Positions 14,423 through 26,254 of a stretch of 64,000 bases of DNA are shown here, one piece after another. The position numbers were made by a program, and so were the translations under genes. Source of the stretch: Clusia tigrina. Taxonomy: Eukaryota > Arthropoda > Insecta > Diptera > Clusiidae. Positions within the stretch are counted from its first letter, which is position 1, and every line of letters begins with the position of its first letter. Below the pieces are notes generated by a model. The model was given only the letters and a program-made list of their open reading frames with translations, was not told where the DNA came from and searched no databases. Location of the stretch: the NCBI GenBank assembly GCA_920105625.2, contig OV050031.1, forward strand, positions 50,362,205-50,426,204. The letters are read 5' to 3'.

Positions 14423-15221
14423 GTGCTTCCCTTGATTAAAGAATGAAACACTGATGCAACTTAAAAATTCACAAACTTTTATACTGTGCGTAATATAACT
14501 ATGAAAGTTTGCAACATTGAAATGCGGTAACTTTTTACTGGTGCGTCATAAAACCTCGAAATTTTGTGACAATAAAATTCTATTGTCTATTTGAAATATC
14601 GGTAAAACAGGGCTACCCTTGAGTAAAAATCAAACAATGATGCAACTACAAAATTCACTAACTTTTATACTGTGAATAATATAATTTTCAAAGTTTGCAA
14701 CATTGAAATGCTGTAACTTTTTACTGAAACGTCATACAACTTTAAAGTTTTGTGATAATAAAGTACTATTGTCAATTTGAAATATCGGTATAACAGTGCT
14801 ACCCTTGAGAAAATATGAAACACTGATGAAACTTCAAAATTCACTAACTTTTATACTGTGCGTAATATAACTATCAAAGTTTGCAACATTGAAATGCTGT
14901 AACTTTTTACTGGTGCGTCATAAAACCTCGAAATTTTGTGACAATAAAATTCTATTGTCAATTTGAAATATCGGTAAAACAGTGCTACACTTGAGTAAAA
15001 AATGAAACACTGATGCAACTACAAAATTCAATAACTTTTATACTGTGTGAAATATAACTATCAAAGTTTGCAACATTGAAATGCTGTCATTTTTTATTGG
15101 TGCGTCATACCTATCAAAGTTTGCAACATTGAAATGCTGTAACTTTTTACTGGTGCTTCATAAAAACTTGAAATTTTGTGACAATAAAGTACTATTGTTA
15201 ATTTGAGATATCGGTATAACA
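14423..15221 (+). repeat. 799-bp four-monomer unit, single copy
   Basis: Counterpart of 2,906-3,704 at +11,517 bp. It contains a short divergent patch near 14,725-14,770 that the counterpart lacks (see findings). The long monomer starts at 14,982. Confidence 0.75.
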
Positions 15222-18200
15222 GTGCTTCCCTTGAGTAATAAATGAAACAATGATACAACTTCAAAGTTCACTAACTTTTATACTGTGCGTAACAAAACTA
15301 TCAAAGTTTGCAATATTGAAATGCTGTAACTTTTTACTGGAGCGTCATAGTACCTTGAAATTTTGTGACAATAAAGTACTATTGTCAATTTAAAATATCG
15401 GTATAACAGTGCTACTTTTGAGTAAAAAATGAAACACTTATGCAACTTCAAAATTCACTAACTTTTATACTGTGCGTAATATAACTATCAAAGTTTGCAA
15501 TATTGAAATGCTGTAACTTTTTACTGGAGCGTCATAATACCTTAAAATTTTGTGACCATAAAGTACTATTGTCAATTTAAAAGATCGGTATAACAGTGCT
15601 ACCTTTGAGTAAAAAATGAAACACTGAAGCAACTTAAAAATTCGCTAACTTTTATACTGTGCGTAATATAACTATCAAAGTTTGCAACATTGAAATGCTG
15701 TAACTTTTTACTGGTGCGTCATAGAAACTTGAAATTTTGTGACAATAAAGTACTCTTGTGAATTTGAAATATCGGTATAAAAGTGCTTCCCTTGAGTAAA
15801 GAATGAAACACTGATGCAACTTAAAAATTCACAAACATTTATACTGTTCGTAATATAACTATCAAAGTTTGCAACATTGAAATGCTGTAACTTTTTATAT
15901 GTGCGTCATAAGGCCTTGAAATTTTTTGACAATAAAGTACTATTGTCAATTTAAAATATCGGTATAACAGTGCTACCTTTGAGTAAAAAATGAAACACTG
16001 ATGCAACTTCAAAATTCATTAAATTTTATACTGTGCGAAATGTAACTATCAAAGTTTGCAACATTGAAATGCTGTTACTTTTTGCTGGAGCATTATAAGA
16101 CCTTGAAATTTTGTGACAATAAAGTACTATTGTCAATTTGAGATATCGGTATAACAGTGCTACCCTTGCGTAAAAATGAAACACTGATGAAACTTCAAAA
16201 TTCACTAAGTTTTATACTGTGTGTTATATAACTATCAAAGTTTGCAACATTGAAATGCTGTAACTTTTTACTAGTGCGTCATAAAACCTGGAAGTTTTGT
16301 GACAATAAAATTCTATTGTCTATTTGAAATATCGGTAAAACCGTGCTACCCTTGAGTAAAAATCAAACACTGATGCAACTACAAAATTCACTAACTTTTA
16401 TACTGTGAGTAATATAACTATCGAAGTTTGCAACGTTGAAATGCTGTAACTTTTTACTGGAGCATCATAAGACCTTGAAATTTTGTGATAATAATGTACT
16501 ATTGTCAATTTGAGATATAGGTATAACAGTGCTACAATTGCGTAAAAATGAAACACTGATGAAACTTCAAAATTCACTAACTTTTATACTGTGCGTAATA
16601 TAACTATCAAAGTTTGCAACATTGAAATGCTGTAACTTTTTACTGGTGCGTCATAAAACCTCAAAATTTTGTGACAATAAAATTCTATTGTCAATTTGAA
16701 ATATCGGTAAAACAGTGCTACCCTTGAGTAAAAAATGAAACACTGGTGCAACTTCAAAATTCACTAACTTTTATACTGTGCGTAATATAACTATCAAAGT
16801 TTGCAACATTGAAAAGTTGTAACTTTTTACTGTTGCGTCGTAAAACCTTGAAGTTTTATTACAATAAAGTACTGTTGTCAATTTGAGATATCGGTATAAC
16901 AGTGCTTCCCTTGAGTAAAAAATGGAACAATGATACAACTTCAAAGTTCACTAACTTTTATACTGTGCGTAACATAACTATCAAAGTTTACAATATTGAA
17001 ATGCTTTAACTTTTTACTGGTGCGTCATAAGAACTTGAAATATTGTGACAATAAAGTACTCTTGTCAATTTGAAATATCGGTATAACAGTGCTACCCTTG
17101 AGTAAAAATGAAACACTGATGAAACTTCAAAATTCACTAACTTTTATACTGTGCGCAATATAACTATCAAAGTTTGCAATACTGAAATGCTGTAATTCTT
17201 TACTGGTGCGTCATAAAAACTTGAAATTTTGTGACAGTAAAGTACTCTTGTCAATTTGAAATATCGGTACAACAGTGCTTCCCTTGATTAAAGAATGAAA
17301 CACTGATGCAACTTAAAAATTCACAAACTTTTATACTGTGCGTTATATAACTATCAAAGTTTGCAACATTGAAATGCTGTAACTTTTTACTGGTGCGTCA
17401 TAAAACCTCGAAATTTTGTGACACAGTAAAGTACTCTTGTCAATTTGAAATATCGGTATAACAGTGCTACCCTTGAGTAAAAATGAAACACTGATGAAAC
17501 TTCAAAATTCACTAACTTTTATACTGTGCGCAATATAACTATCAAAGTTTGCAATACTGAAATGCTGTAATTCTTTACTGGTGCGTCATAAAAACTTGAA
17601 ATTTTGTGACAATAAAGTACTCTTATCAATTTGAAATATCGGTATAACAGTGCTGCCCTTGAGTAAAAATGAAACACTGATGAAACTTCAAAATTCACTA
17701 ACTTTTATACTGTGCGCAATATAACTATCAAAGTTTGCAATACTGAAATGCTGTAACTCTTTACTGGTGCGTCATAAAAACTTGAAATTTTGTGACAGTA
17801 AAGTACTCTTGTCAATTTGAAATATCGGTATAGCAGTGATTCCCTTGATTAAAGAATGAAATACTGATGCAACTTAAAAATTCACAAACTTTTATACTGT
17901 GCGTAATATAACTATCAAAGTTTGCAACATTGAAATGCTGTAACTTTTAACTGGTGCGTCATAAAACCTCGAAATTTTGTGACAATAAAATTCTATTGTC
18001 TATTTGAAATATCGGTAAAACAGGGCTACCCTTGAGTAAAAATGAAACACTGATGAAACTACAAAATTCACTAACTTTTATACTGTGCGTAATATAACTA
18101 TCAAAGTTTACAACATTGAAATGCTGTAACTTTTTACTGGTGCATCATAAGAACTTGAAATTTTGTGACAATAAAGTACTCTTGTCAATTTGAAATATCG

Positions 18201-18582
18201 GTATAACAGTGCTACCTTTGAGTAAAAAATGAAACACTGACGGAGCTTAAAAATTCACTAACTTTTATACTGTGCGTAATATAACTATCAAAGTTTGCAA
18301 CATTGAAATGCTGTAACATTTTACTAGTGTGTCATAAGAACTTGAAATTTTGTGACAATAAAGTACTCTTGTCAATTTGAAATATCGGTATAACAGCGCT
18401 TCCCTTGAGTAAAGAATGAAACACTGATGCAACTTAAAATTTATCAAACTTTTATACTGTGCGTAATATAATTATCAAAGTTTGCAACATTGAAATGCTG
18501 TAACATTTTACTGGTGTGTCAAAAGAACTTGAAATTTTGTGACAATAAAGTACTCTTGTCAATTTGAAATATCGGTATAACA

Positions 18583-20019
18583 GTGCTACCCTTGAGTAAA
18601 AATGAAACACTGATGAAACTTCAAAATTCACTAACTTTTATACTGTGCGTAATATAACTATCAAAGTTTGCAACATTGAAATGCTGTAACTTTTTACTGG
18701 TGCGTCATAAGAACTTGAAATATTGTGACAGTAAAGTACTCTTGTCAATTTGAAATATCGGTATAACAGTGCTTCCCTTGATTAAAGAATGAAACACTGA
18801 TGCAACTTAAAAATTCACAAACTTTTATACTGTGCGTAATATTACTATCAAAGTTTGCAACATTGAAATGCTGTAACTTTTAACTGGTGCGTCATAAAAC
18901 CTCGAAATTTTGTGACAATAAAATTCTATTGTCTATTTGAAATATCGGTAAAACAGGGCTACCCTTGAGTAAAAATCAAACACTGATGCAACTACAAAAT
19001 TCACTAACTTTTATACTGTGAATAATATAACTTTCAAAGTTTGCAACATTGAAAAGCTGTAACTTTTTACTGGAGCGTCATAAGACCTTGAAATTTTGTG
19101 ATAATAATGTACTATTGTCAATTTGAGATATCGGTATAACAGTGCTACCCTTGCGTAAAAATGAAACTCTGATGAAACTTCAAAATTCACTAACTTTTAT
19201 ACTGTGCGTAATATAACTATCAAAGTTTGCAACATTGAAATGCTGTAACTTTTTACTGGTGCGTCATGAAACCTCGAAATTTTGTGACAATAAAATTCTA
19301 TTGTCAATTTGAAATATCGGTAAAACCGTGCTACACTTGAGTAAAAAATGAAACACTGCAATGATGCAACTACAAAATTCAATAACTTTTATACTGTGCG
19401 AAATATAATTATCAAAGTTTGCAACATTGAAATGCTGTCATTTTTTATTGGTGCGTCATACATATCAAAGTTTGCAACATTGAAATGCTGTAACTTTTTA
19501 CTGGTGCTTCATAAAAACTTGAAATTTTGTGACAATAAAGTACTATTGTCAATTTGAGATATCGGTATAACAGTGCTTCCCTTGAGTAAAAAATGAAACA
19601 ATGATACAACTTCAAAGTTCACTAACTTTTATACTGTGCGTAACAAAACTATCAAAGTTTGCAATATTGAAATGCTGTAAGTTTTTACTGGAGCGTCATA
19701 GTACCTTGAAATTTTGTGACAATAAAGTACTCTTGTCAATTTGAAATATCGGTATAACAGTGCTTCCCTTGAGTAAAGAATGAAACACTGATGCAACTTA
19801 AAAATTCACAAACTTTTATACTGTGCGTAATCTAACTATCAAAGTTTGCAACATTGAAATGCTGTAACTTTGTACTGGTGCGTCATAAGAACTTGAAATT
19901 TTGTGACAATAAAGTACTCTTGTCAATTTGAAATATCGGTATAACAGTGCTTTCCTTGAGTAAAGATTGAAACACTGATGCAACTTAAAAATTCTCAAAC
20001 TTTTATACTATGCGTAATA
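18583..20019 (+). repeat. Satellite module with 245-bp long monomer
   Basis: Starts where the 11,517-bp repeat stops. It contains the 245-bp monomer at 19,328-19,572, the 240-bp type plus a 5-bp insertion. Related modules begin at 21,813 (3,230-bp offset, falling to 3,044 after one monomer is skipped). The portion after 19,573 is ordinary monomers. No gene is seen. Confidence 0.7.
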
Positions 20020-21780
20020 TAACTATCAAAGTTTGCAACATTGAAATGCTGTAACTTTTTACTAGTGCGTCATAAAACCTGGAAGTTTTGTGACAATAAA
20101 ATTCTATTGTCTATTTGAAATATCGGTAAAACCGTGCTACCCTTGAGTAAAAATCAAACACTGATGCAACTACAAAATTCACTAACTTTTATACTGTGAG
20201 TAAGATAACTATCGAAGTTTGCAACGTTGAAATGCTGTAACTTTTTACTGGAGCATCATAAGACCTTGAAATTTTGTGATAATAATGTACTATTGTCAAT
20301 TTGAGATATAGGTATAACAGTGCTACAATTGCGTAAAAATGAAACACTGATGAAACTTCAAAATTCACTAACTTTTATACTGTGCGTAATATAACTATCA
20401 AAGTTTGCAACATTGAAATGCTGTAACTTTTTACTGGTGCGTCATAAAACCTCGAAATTTTGTGACAATAAAATTCTATTGTCAATTTGAAATATCGGTA
20501 AAACAGTGCTACCCTTGAGTAAAAAATGAAACACTGGTGCAACTTCAAAATTCACTAACTTTTATACTGTGCGTAATATAACTATCAAAGTTTGCAATAT
20601 TGAAATGCTTTAACTTTTTACTGGTGCGTCATAAGAACTTGAAATATTGTGACAATAAAGTACTCTTGTCAATTTGAAATATCGGTATAACAGTGCTACC
20701 CTTGAGTAAATATGAAACACTGATGAAACTTCAAAATTCACTAACTTTTATACTGTGCGCAATATAACTATCAAAGTTTGCAATACTGAAATGCTGTAAT
20801 TCTTTACTGGTGCGTCATAAAACCTCGAAATTTTGTGACACAGTAAAGTACTCTTGTCAATTTGAAATATCGGTATAACAGTGCTACCCTTGAGTAAAAA
20901 TGAAACACTGATGAAACTTCAAAATTCACTAACTTTTATAATGTGCGCAATATAACTATCAAAGTTTGCAATACTGAAATGCTGTAATTCTTTACTGGTG
21001 CGTCATAAAAACTTGAAATTTTGTGACAATAAAGTACTCTTATCAATTTGAAATATCGGTATAACAGTGCTGCCCTTGAGTAAAAATGAAACACTGATGA
21101 AACTTCAAAATTCACTAACTTTTATACTGTGCGCAATATAACTATCAAAGTTTGCAATACTGAAATGCTGTAACTCTTTACTGGTGCGTCATAAAAACTT
21201 GAAATTTTGTGACAGTGAAGTACTCTTGTCAATTTGAAATATCGGTATAGCAGTGATTCCCTTGATTAAAGAATGAAATACTGATGCAACTTAAAAATTC
21301 ACAAACTTTTATACTGTGCGTAATATAACTATCAAAGTTTGCAACATTGAAATGCTGTAACTTTTAACTGGTGCGTCATAAAACCTCGAAATTTTGTGAC
21401 AATAAAATTCTATTGTCTATTTGAAATATCGGTAAAACAGGGCTACCCTTGAGTAAAAATCAAACACTGATGCAACTACAAAATTCACTAACTTTTATAC
21501 TGTGCGTAATATAACTATCAAAGTTTACAACATTGAAATGCTGTAACTTTTTACTGGTGCGTCATAAGAACTTGAAATTTTGTGACAATAAAGTACTCTT
21601 GTCAATTTGAAATATCGGTATAACAGTGCTACCTTTGAGTAAAAAATGAAACACTGACGGAGCTTAAAAATTCACTAACTTTTATATTGTGCGTAATATA
21701 ACTATCAAAGTTTGCAACATTGAAATGCTGTAACATTTTACTGGTGTGTCATAAGAACTTGAAATTTTGTGACAATAAAG
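20020..21780 (+). repeat. Third, shortened copy of the ~4.7-6.9 kb segment
   Basis: CTAGTGCGTCATAAAACCTG at 20,062 corresponds to 4,754 (offset 15,308). The offset then drops by about one monomer near 20,590, and again before the ACACAGTAAAG monomer near 20,840. ACACTGACGGAGC near 21,651 marks the distal end. It therefore matches the copies at 4,710-6,900 and 16,230-18,420 with at least two whole-monomer deletions. Confidence 0.7.
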
Positions 21781-21812
21781 TACTCTTGTCAATTTGAAAT
21801 ATCGGTATAACA

Positions 21813-24050
21813 GTGCTACCCTTGAGTAAAAATGAAACACTGATGAAACTTCAAAATTCACTAACTTTTATATTGTGCGTAATATAACTATCAAAGTTTG
21901 CAACATTGAAATGCTGTAACTTTTTACTGGTGCGTCATAAGAACTTGAAATATTGTGACAGTAAAGTACTCTTGTCAATTTGAAATATCGGTATAACAGT
22001 GCTTCCCTTGATTAAAGAATGAAACACTGATGCAACTTAAAAATTCACAAACTTTTATACTGTGCGTAATATAACTATCAAAGTTTGCAACATTGAAATG
22101 CTGTAACTTTTAACTGGTGCGTCATAAAACCTCGAAATTTTGTGACAATAAAATTCTATTGTCTATTTGAAATATCGGTAAAACAGGGCTACCCTTGAGT
22201 AAAAATCAAACACTGATGCAACTACAAAAGTCACTAACTTTTATACTGTGAATAATATAACTTTCAAAGTTTGCAACATTGAAATGCTGTAACTTTTTAC
22301 TGGTGCGTCATGAAACCTCGAAATTTTGTGACAATAAAATTCTATTGTCAATTTGAAATATCGGTAAAACCGTGCTACACTTGAGTAAAAAATGAAACAC
22401 TGCAATGATGCAACTACAAAATTCAATAACTTTTATACTGTGCGAAATATAACTATCAAAGTTTGCAACATTGAAATGCTGTCATTTTTTATTGGTGCGT
22501 CATACATATCAAAGTTTGCAACATTGAAATGCTGTAACTTTTTACTGGTGCTTCATAAAAACTTGAAATTTTGTGACAATAAAGTACTATTGTCAATTTG
22601 AGATATCGGTATAACAGTGCTTCCCTTGAGTAAAAAATGAAACAATGATACAACTTCAAAGTTCACTAACTTTTATACTGTGCGTAACAAAACTATCAAA
22701 GTTTGCAATATTGAAATGCTGTAAGTTTTTACTGGAGCGTCATAGTACCTTGAAATTTTGTGACAATAAAGTACTCTTGTCAATTTGAAATATCGGTATA
22801 ACAGTGCTTCCCTTGAGTAAAGAATGAAACACTGATGCAACTTCAAAGTTCACTAACTTTTATACTGTGCGTAATATAACTATCAAAGTTTGCAACATTG
22901 AAATGCTGTAACTTTTTACTGGTGCGTCATAAGAACTTGAAATATTGTGACAGTAAAGTACTCTTGTCAATTTGAAATATCGGTATAACAGTGCTTCCCT
23001 TGATTAAAGAATGAAACACTGATGCAACTTAAAAATTCACAAACTTTTATACTGTGCGTAATATAACTATCAAAGTTTGCAACATTGAAATGCTGTAACT
23101 TTTAACTGGTGCGTTATAAAACCTCGAAATTTTGTGACAATAAAATTCTATTGTCTATTTGAAATATCGGTAAAACAGGGCTACCCTTGAGTAAAAATCA
23201 AACACTGATGCAACTACAAAAGTCACTAACTTTTATACTGTGAATAATATAACTTTCAAAGTTTGCAACATTGAAATGCTGTAACTTTTTACTGGAGCGT
23301 CATAAGACCTTGAAATTTTGTGATAATAATGTACTATTGTCAATTTGAGATATCGGTATAACAGTGCTACCCTTGCGTAAAAATGAAACTCTGATGAAAC
23401 TTCAAAATTCACTAACTTTTATACTGTGCGTAATATAACTATCAAAGTTTGCAACATTGAAATGCTGTAACTTTTTACTGGTGCGTCATGAAACCTCGAA
23501 ATTTTGTGACAATAAAATTCTATTGTCAATTTGAAATATCGGTAAAACCGTGCTACACTTGAGTAAAAAATGAAACACTGCAATGATGCAACTACAAAAT
23601 TCAATAACTTTTATACTGTGCGAAATATAACTATCAAAGTTTGCAACATTGAAATGCTGTCATTTTTTATTGGTGCGTCATACATATCAAAGTTTGCAAC
23701 ATTGAAATGCTGTAACTTTTTACTGGTGCTTCATAAAAACTTGAAATTTTGTGACAATAAAGTACTATTGTCAATTTGAAATATCGGTATAACAGTACTA
23801 CCCTTGAGTAAAAATGAAACACTGATGAAACTTCAAAATTCACTAACTTTTATACTGTGCGTAATATAACTATCAAAGTTTGCAACATTGAAATGCTGTA
23901 ACTTTTTACTGGTGCGTCATAAGAACTTGAAATATTGTGACAGTAAAGTACTCTTGTCAATTTGAAATATCGGTATAACAGTGCTTCCCTTGATTAAAGA
24001 ATGAAACACTGATGCAACTTAAAATTCACAAACTTTTATACTGTGCGTAA
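21813..24050 (+). repeat. Tandem modules carrying 245-bp monomers
   Basis: Two further copies of the 18.6-19.6 kb module. Their 245-bp monomers start at 22,372 and 23,550, 1,178 bp apart. Diagnostic ACTACAAAAGTCACTAAC monomers near 22,220 and 23,213 are shared by these two and absent from the first module, so they are each other's closest relatives. Confidence 0.7.
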
Positions 24051-24539
24051 TATAACTATCAAAGTTTGCAATATTGAAATGCTGTAACTTTTTACTGGAG
24101 TGTCATAATACCTTAAAATTTTGTGACCATAAAGTACTATTGTCAATTTAAAAGATCGGTATAACAGTGCTACCTTTGAGTAAAAAATGAAACACTGATG
24201 CAACTTCAAAATTCACTAAATTTTATACTGTGCGTAATATAACTATAAAAGTTTGGAACATTGAAATGCTATAACATTTTACTGGTGCGTCATAAGACCT
24301 TGAAATTTTGTGACAATAAAGAACTATAATCAATTTGAAATATCGGTATAATAGTGCTAATTTTGAGTAAAAAATGAAACAATGAAGCAACTTAAAAATT
24401 CACTAACTTTTATACTGTGCGTAATATAACTATCAAAGTTTGCAATATTGAAATGCTGTAACTTTTTACTGGAGGGTCATAAAACCTTGAAGTTTTATTA
24501 CAATAAAGTACTGTTGTCAATTTGAGATATCGGTATAAC
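24050..24539 (+). repeat. Right-subfamily monomers at the end of the left block
   Basis: The last monomers before the inversion junction carry features typical of the array beyond 41 kb. Examples are AATAGTGCTAATTTTGAG near 24,350 (also near 46,050 and 48,660) and AACTATAAAAGTTTGGAACA near 24,240. The subfamily change therefore falls about 0.5 kb left of the orientation switch. Confidence 0.55.
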
Positions 24540-24540
24540 A
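24539..24540. other. Left inversion junction in the satellite
   Basis: Forward monomer text ends at GATATCGGTATAACA and is followed directly by reverse-complement monomer text AAAGTTACAGCATATCAATG. The change is abrupt, with no intervening unique DNA. Confidence 0.9.
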
Positions 24541-24958
24541 AAAGTTACAGCATATCAATGTTGCAAACTTTTTTAGTTATATTACGCACAGTATAAAAGT
24601 TAGTGAATTTTGAAGTTACATCAATGTTTTATTTTTTACTCAAGGGTAGCACTGTTATGCCGATATTTGAAATTGACAATAGTACTTTATTGTAATAAAA
24701 TTTCAAGGTCTTATGACGCACCAGTAAAAAATTGTAGCAATTGACTGTTCCAAACTTTGATAGTTATATTACGCACAGTATAAAAATTAGTGAATTTTGA
24801 AGTTGCATCAGTGTTTCATTTTTTACTCAAAGGTAGCACTGTTATACCGATATTTTAAATTGACAATAGTACTTTATTCTAATAAAATTTCAAGGTCTTA
24901 TGACGCATCAGTAAAAAGTTATCGGAATTCACTGTTCCAAACCTTGATAGTTATATTA
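24540..24958 (-). repeat. Satellite, reverse orientation
   Basis: About two and a quarter monomers in inverted orientation (landmarks GTTATATTACGCACAGTATA and TTTTTTACTCAAGGGTAGCA). The stretch ends at the non-LTR insertion, and its last 13 bp are the target-site duplication. Confidence 0.95.
24946..24958. repeat. 13-bp target-site duplication, left copy
   Basis: GATAGTTATATTA, repeated exactly at 26,255-26,267. Removing the element and one copy restores the normal satellite text GATAGTTATATTACGCACAG. Confidence 0.9.
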
Positions 24959-24976
24959 GGTAGGTAGGTAGGTAGG
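24957..24976 (-). repeat. (TAGG)5 tail of the non-LTR element
   Basis: Five TAGG units on the plus strand, CCTA on the element strand, form the 3' terminus. The first TA is shared with the target-site duplication. A two-unit run of the same repeat lies at the opposite end (26,248-26,255). Confidence 0.8.
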
Positions 24977-26254
24977 AGTGGCCGCCCAGTTTGCCAAAAG
25001 CACACTTGAGCACACATAATGGCCCATTGTGATACCACGGTGTGGCGCCGTTCAAGCACTGACTAAAAAGGTTCCCATACTTGGGATGGTGATAGTCAGC
25101 GCAAGGACAGCGCCTGGAAAGGCACGACTCCCCCGTCATGTTTCAGGAAACCATCCTGATATTTTGATGAACCTGGCTATGTCCCTAATGTTAATGGATG
25201 ACAGCTCTGTCAGGCTTGTAAGAAATGGGGCACCAAAGGTGCGAATTCTTCTTCTGCTCAAGGATGGGCAGTGGCATAAGAGGTGGAAAACCGTCTCGTC
25301 CTCCTCCTCGAAGCCACAGCCTCGGCAAAAGTCATTTGAGGGTAGGCCCAGTCTTTCTGCGTGCTGTCCCATTATGCAGTGGCCGGTCAAAACCGACACA
25401 GTTGTCGACAGTGATACGCGATCAAGTCGAAGAAGTTGATTGGTTCTGTTTTTGTCCATGCTTGCCCAAGTTAGTCTAGCCGTGTGGCAGGATTCCTCGT
25501 TAGCCCAGGATTTTTAGGCGTCAGCCAGATATTTCCGTTTGACTTCCAGCTTGGCTGTTGCCAGTGGAATGCCGATGTTTACAGAGGGGTGAATGTCGTG
25601 CATTAGCGTGCCTGCCTTGGCAAGCTCGTCCGCCTCGCAGTTTCCCGGGATTTCGCTGTGTCCGGGAACCCAGACTAGGTGCACCCGAGAGTAACTTGCG
25701 AGCTCATTTAAAGATGTTCGACATTCATGAACTAGTCTTGATGTGGCCGTGGAGCCAAAAAGAGATTTAATGGCGGCCTGGCTGTCTGAGAAGATAGATA
25801 CATCAACCGCGCCGATATCACTACTCAGCATCCATTTGGCTGCGTGGTAAATGGCCATGACCTCAGCTTGAAAAACGCTGCAATGGTCTGGGAGACGTAG
25901 GGAGATGTTTAAGTCCAGCTTGTCGGAATAAATACCGCTGCCGACTCTACCTCCAAGCTTGGAACCGTCGGTGTAGATTTCAACTGTTTCACCGACGATT
26001 CGGTTTTCTGAGGTCCAGTCGCTTCGACTTGCAATAGTGAGGTCGAATTCCCTGTTCAAATCGGGATAGACCGACATATAATCGATAAAGTTGGGGACAG
26101 GTGGGTCCTGATTCAGAATTGAAGCATGGCCTGTCAGGGTTATGCGCCAGTGCGAAAGAGCATTAAGTCTAATCGCTGTCAGCTGGGCTTGTGGCTTAAC
26201 CAGGATCCCCGAGGGGAGCCAGTGCAGCATGGCAAAAAGGGCTTTCGTAGGTAG
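24959..26254 (-). mobile_element. 5'-truncated non-LTR retrotransposon (R1/I-like, RNase H-bearing)
   Basis: A 1,296-bp insertion on the minus strand, flanked by a perfect 13-bp duplication of satellite. Its base composition is clearly less A+T-rich than its surroundings. It keeps only the 3' end of the second open reading frame (RNase H and a C-terminal cysteine-histidine motif) and about 177 bp of 3' untranslated region, ending in a short tandem repeat instead of poly(A). Truncation at the 5' end, variable target duplication and a simple-repeat tail are what target-primed reverse transcription leaves. RNase H downstream of the reverse transcriptase is typical of the I, R1 and Loa groups and absent from most Jockey-clade elements; the exact family is not recognised. 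Confidence 0.88.
25136..26254 (-). pseudogene. ORF2 C-terminal fragment: RNase H plus Cys/His motif
   Basis: One reading frame on the minus strand interrupted by a single in-frame TAA at 25,514-25,516. Upstream of the stop is an RNase H1-type domain: YTDGSK, then FQAEVMAIYHAAKWML, FSDSQAAIKSL, and VHLVWVPGHSEIPGNCEADE. All four acidic positions of the active site (D, E, D, D) are present. Counting from the plus-26,272 end of the open frame they fall near residues 102, 137, 163 and 215. Downstream of the stop the frame continues for about 125 codons with C-x2-C-x10-H-x4-C (25,268-25,327), the zinc-binding motif common at the C terminus of such elements. The first six or so codons of the computed open frame lie in satellite and are not part of the gene. 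The reverse transcriptase domain is missing through 5' truncation, so this copy cannot move by itself. Confidence 0.9.

Larger units (their letters stand above)
11518..18582 (+). repeat. Segmental repeat, copy 2 (11,517-bp offset)
   Basis: Second copy of 1-7,065. The rare motif ACACTGACGGAGC lies at about 6,719 in copy 1 and 18,236 here. Rare insertions such as GTGACACAGTAAAG are shared, at about 5,901 and 17,418. Differences are scattered point changes and a few patches. Its first 2,158 bp form a direct tandem repeat, period 2,532 bp, with 8,986-11,143. Confidence 0.88.
1..24539 (+). repeat. 187-bp satellite array, left forward block
   Basis: Head-to-tail monomers of 186-187 bp. Successive units start at 1, 188 and 374, and I take the phase-1 start as GTGCTACCCTTGAGTAAAAA. 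Conserved cores are ATCAAAGTTTGCAACATTGA and GAAATATCGGTATAACAGTG. The DNA is A+T-rich and has no long open frame. The array is not homogeneous: several monomer types alternate, for example one with TGTGAATAATAT and one with TGTGCGTAATAT, and they form the higher-order units listed separately. No promoter, RNA gene or host gene is visible in this 24.5 kb. Open frames of 60-84 codons recur only because monomers recur. The setting suggests pericentromeric or other constitutive heterochromatin; a centromeric role cannot be read from sequence. Confidence 0.97.

Noticed and set aside
1..24539. Recurring 60-84-codon open frames in the left satellite on both strands (for example 1,771-1,968 and 8,009-8,260)
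   Set aside because: They recur only where the same monomer variants recur, start and stop at fixed monomer phases, and end wherever a monomer has a small change. No signal of coding constraint is visible.
1..24539. CENP-B-box-like motif indicating a centromere
   Set aside because: No sequence close to the CENP-B box pattern was seen in the common monomer forms; a centromeric role cannot be claimed.
24957..24976. Telomere-like repeat
   Set aside because: The unit is TAGG (4 bp), not the arthropod TTAGG, and it lies exactly at the 3' end of a non-LTR element.
25029..25479. Plus-strand open frames over the non-LTR fragment
   Set aside because: Antisense shadows of the RNase H / Cys-His coding strand; no recognisable domain.
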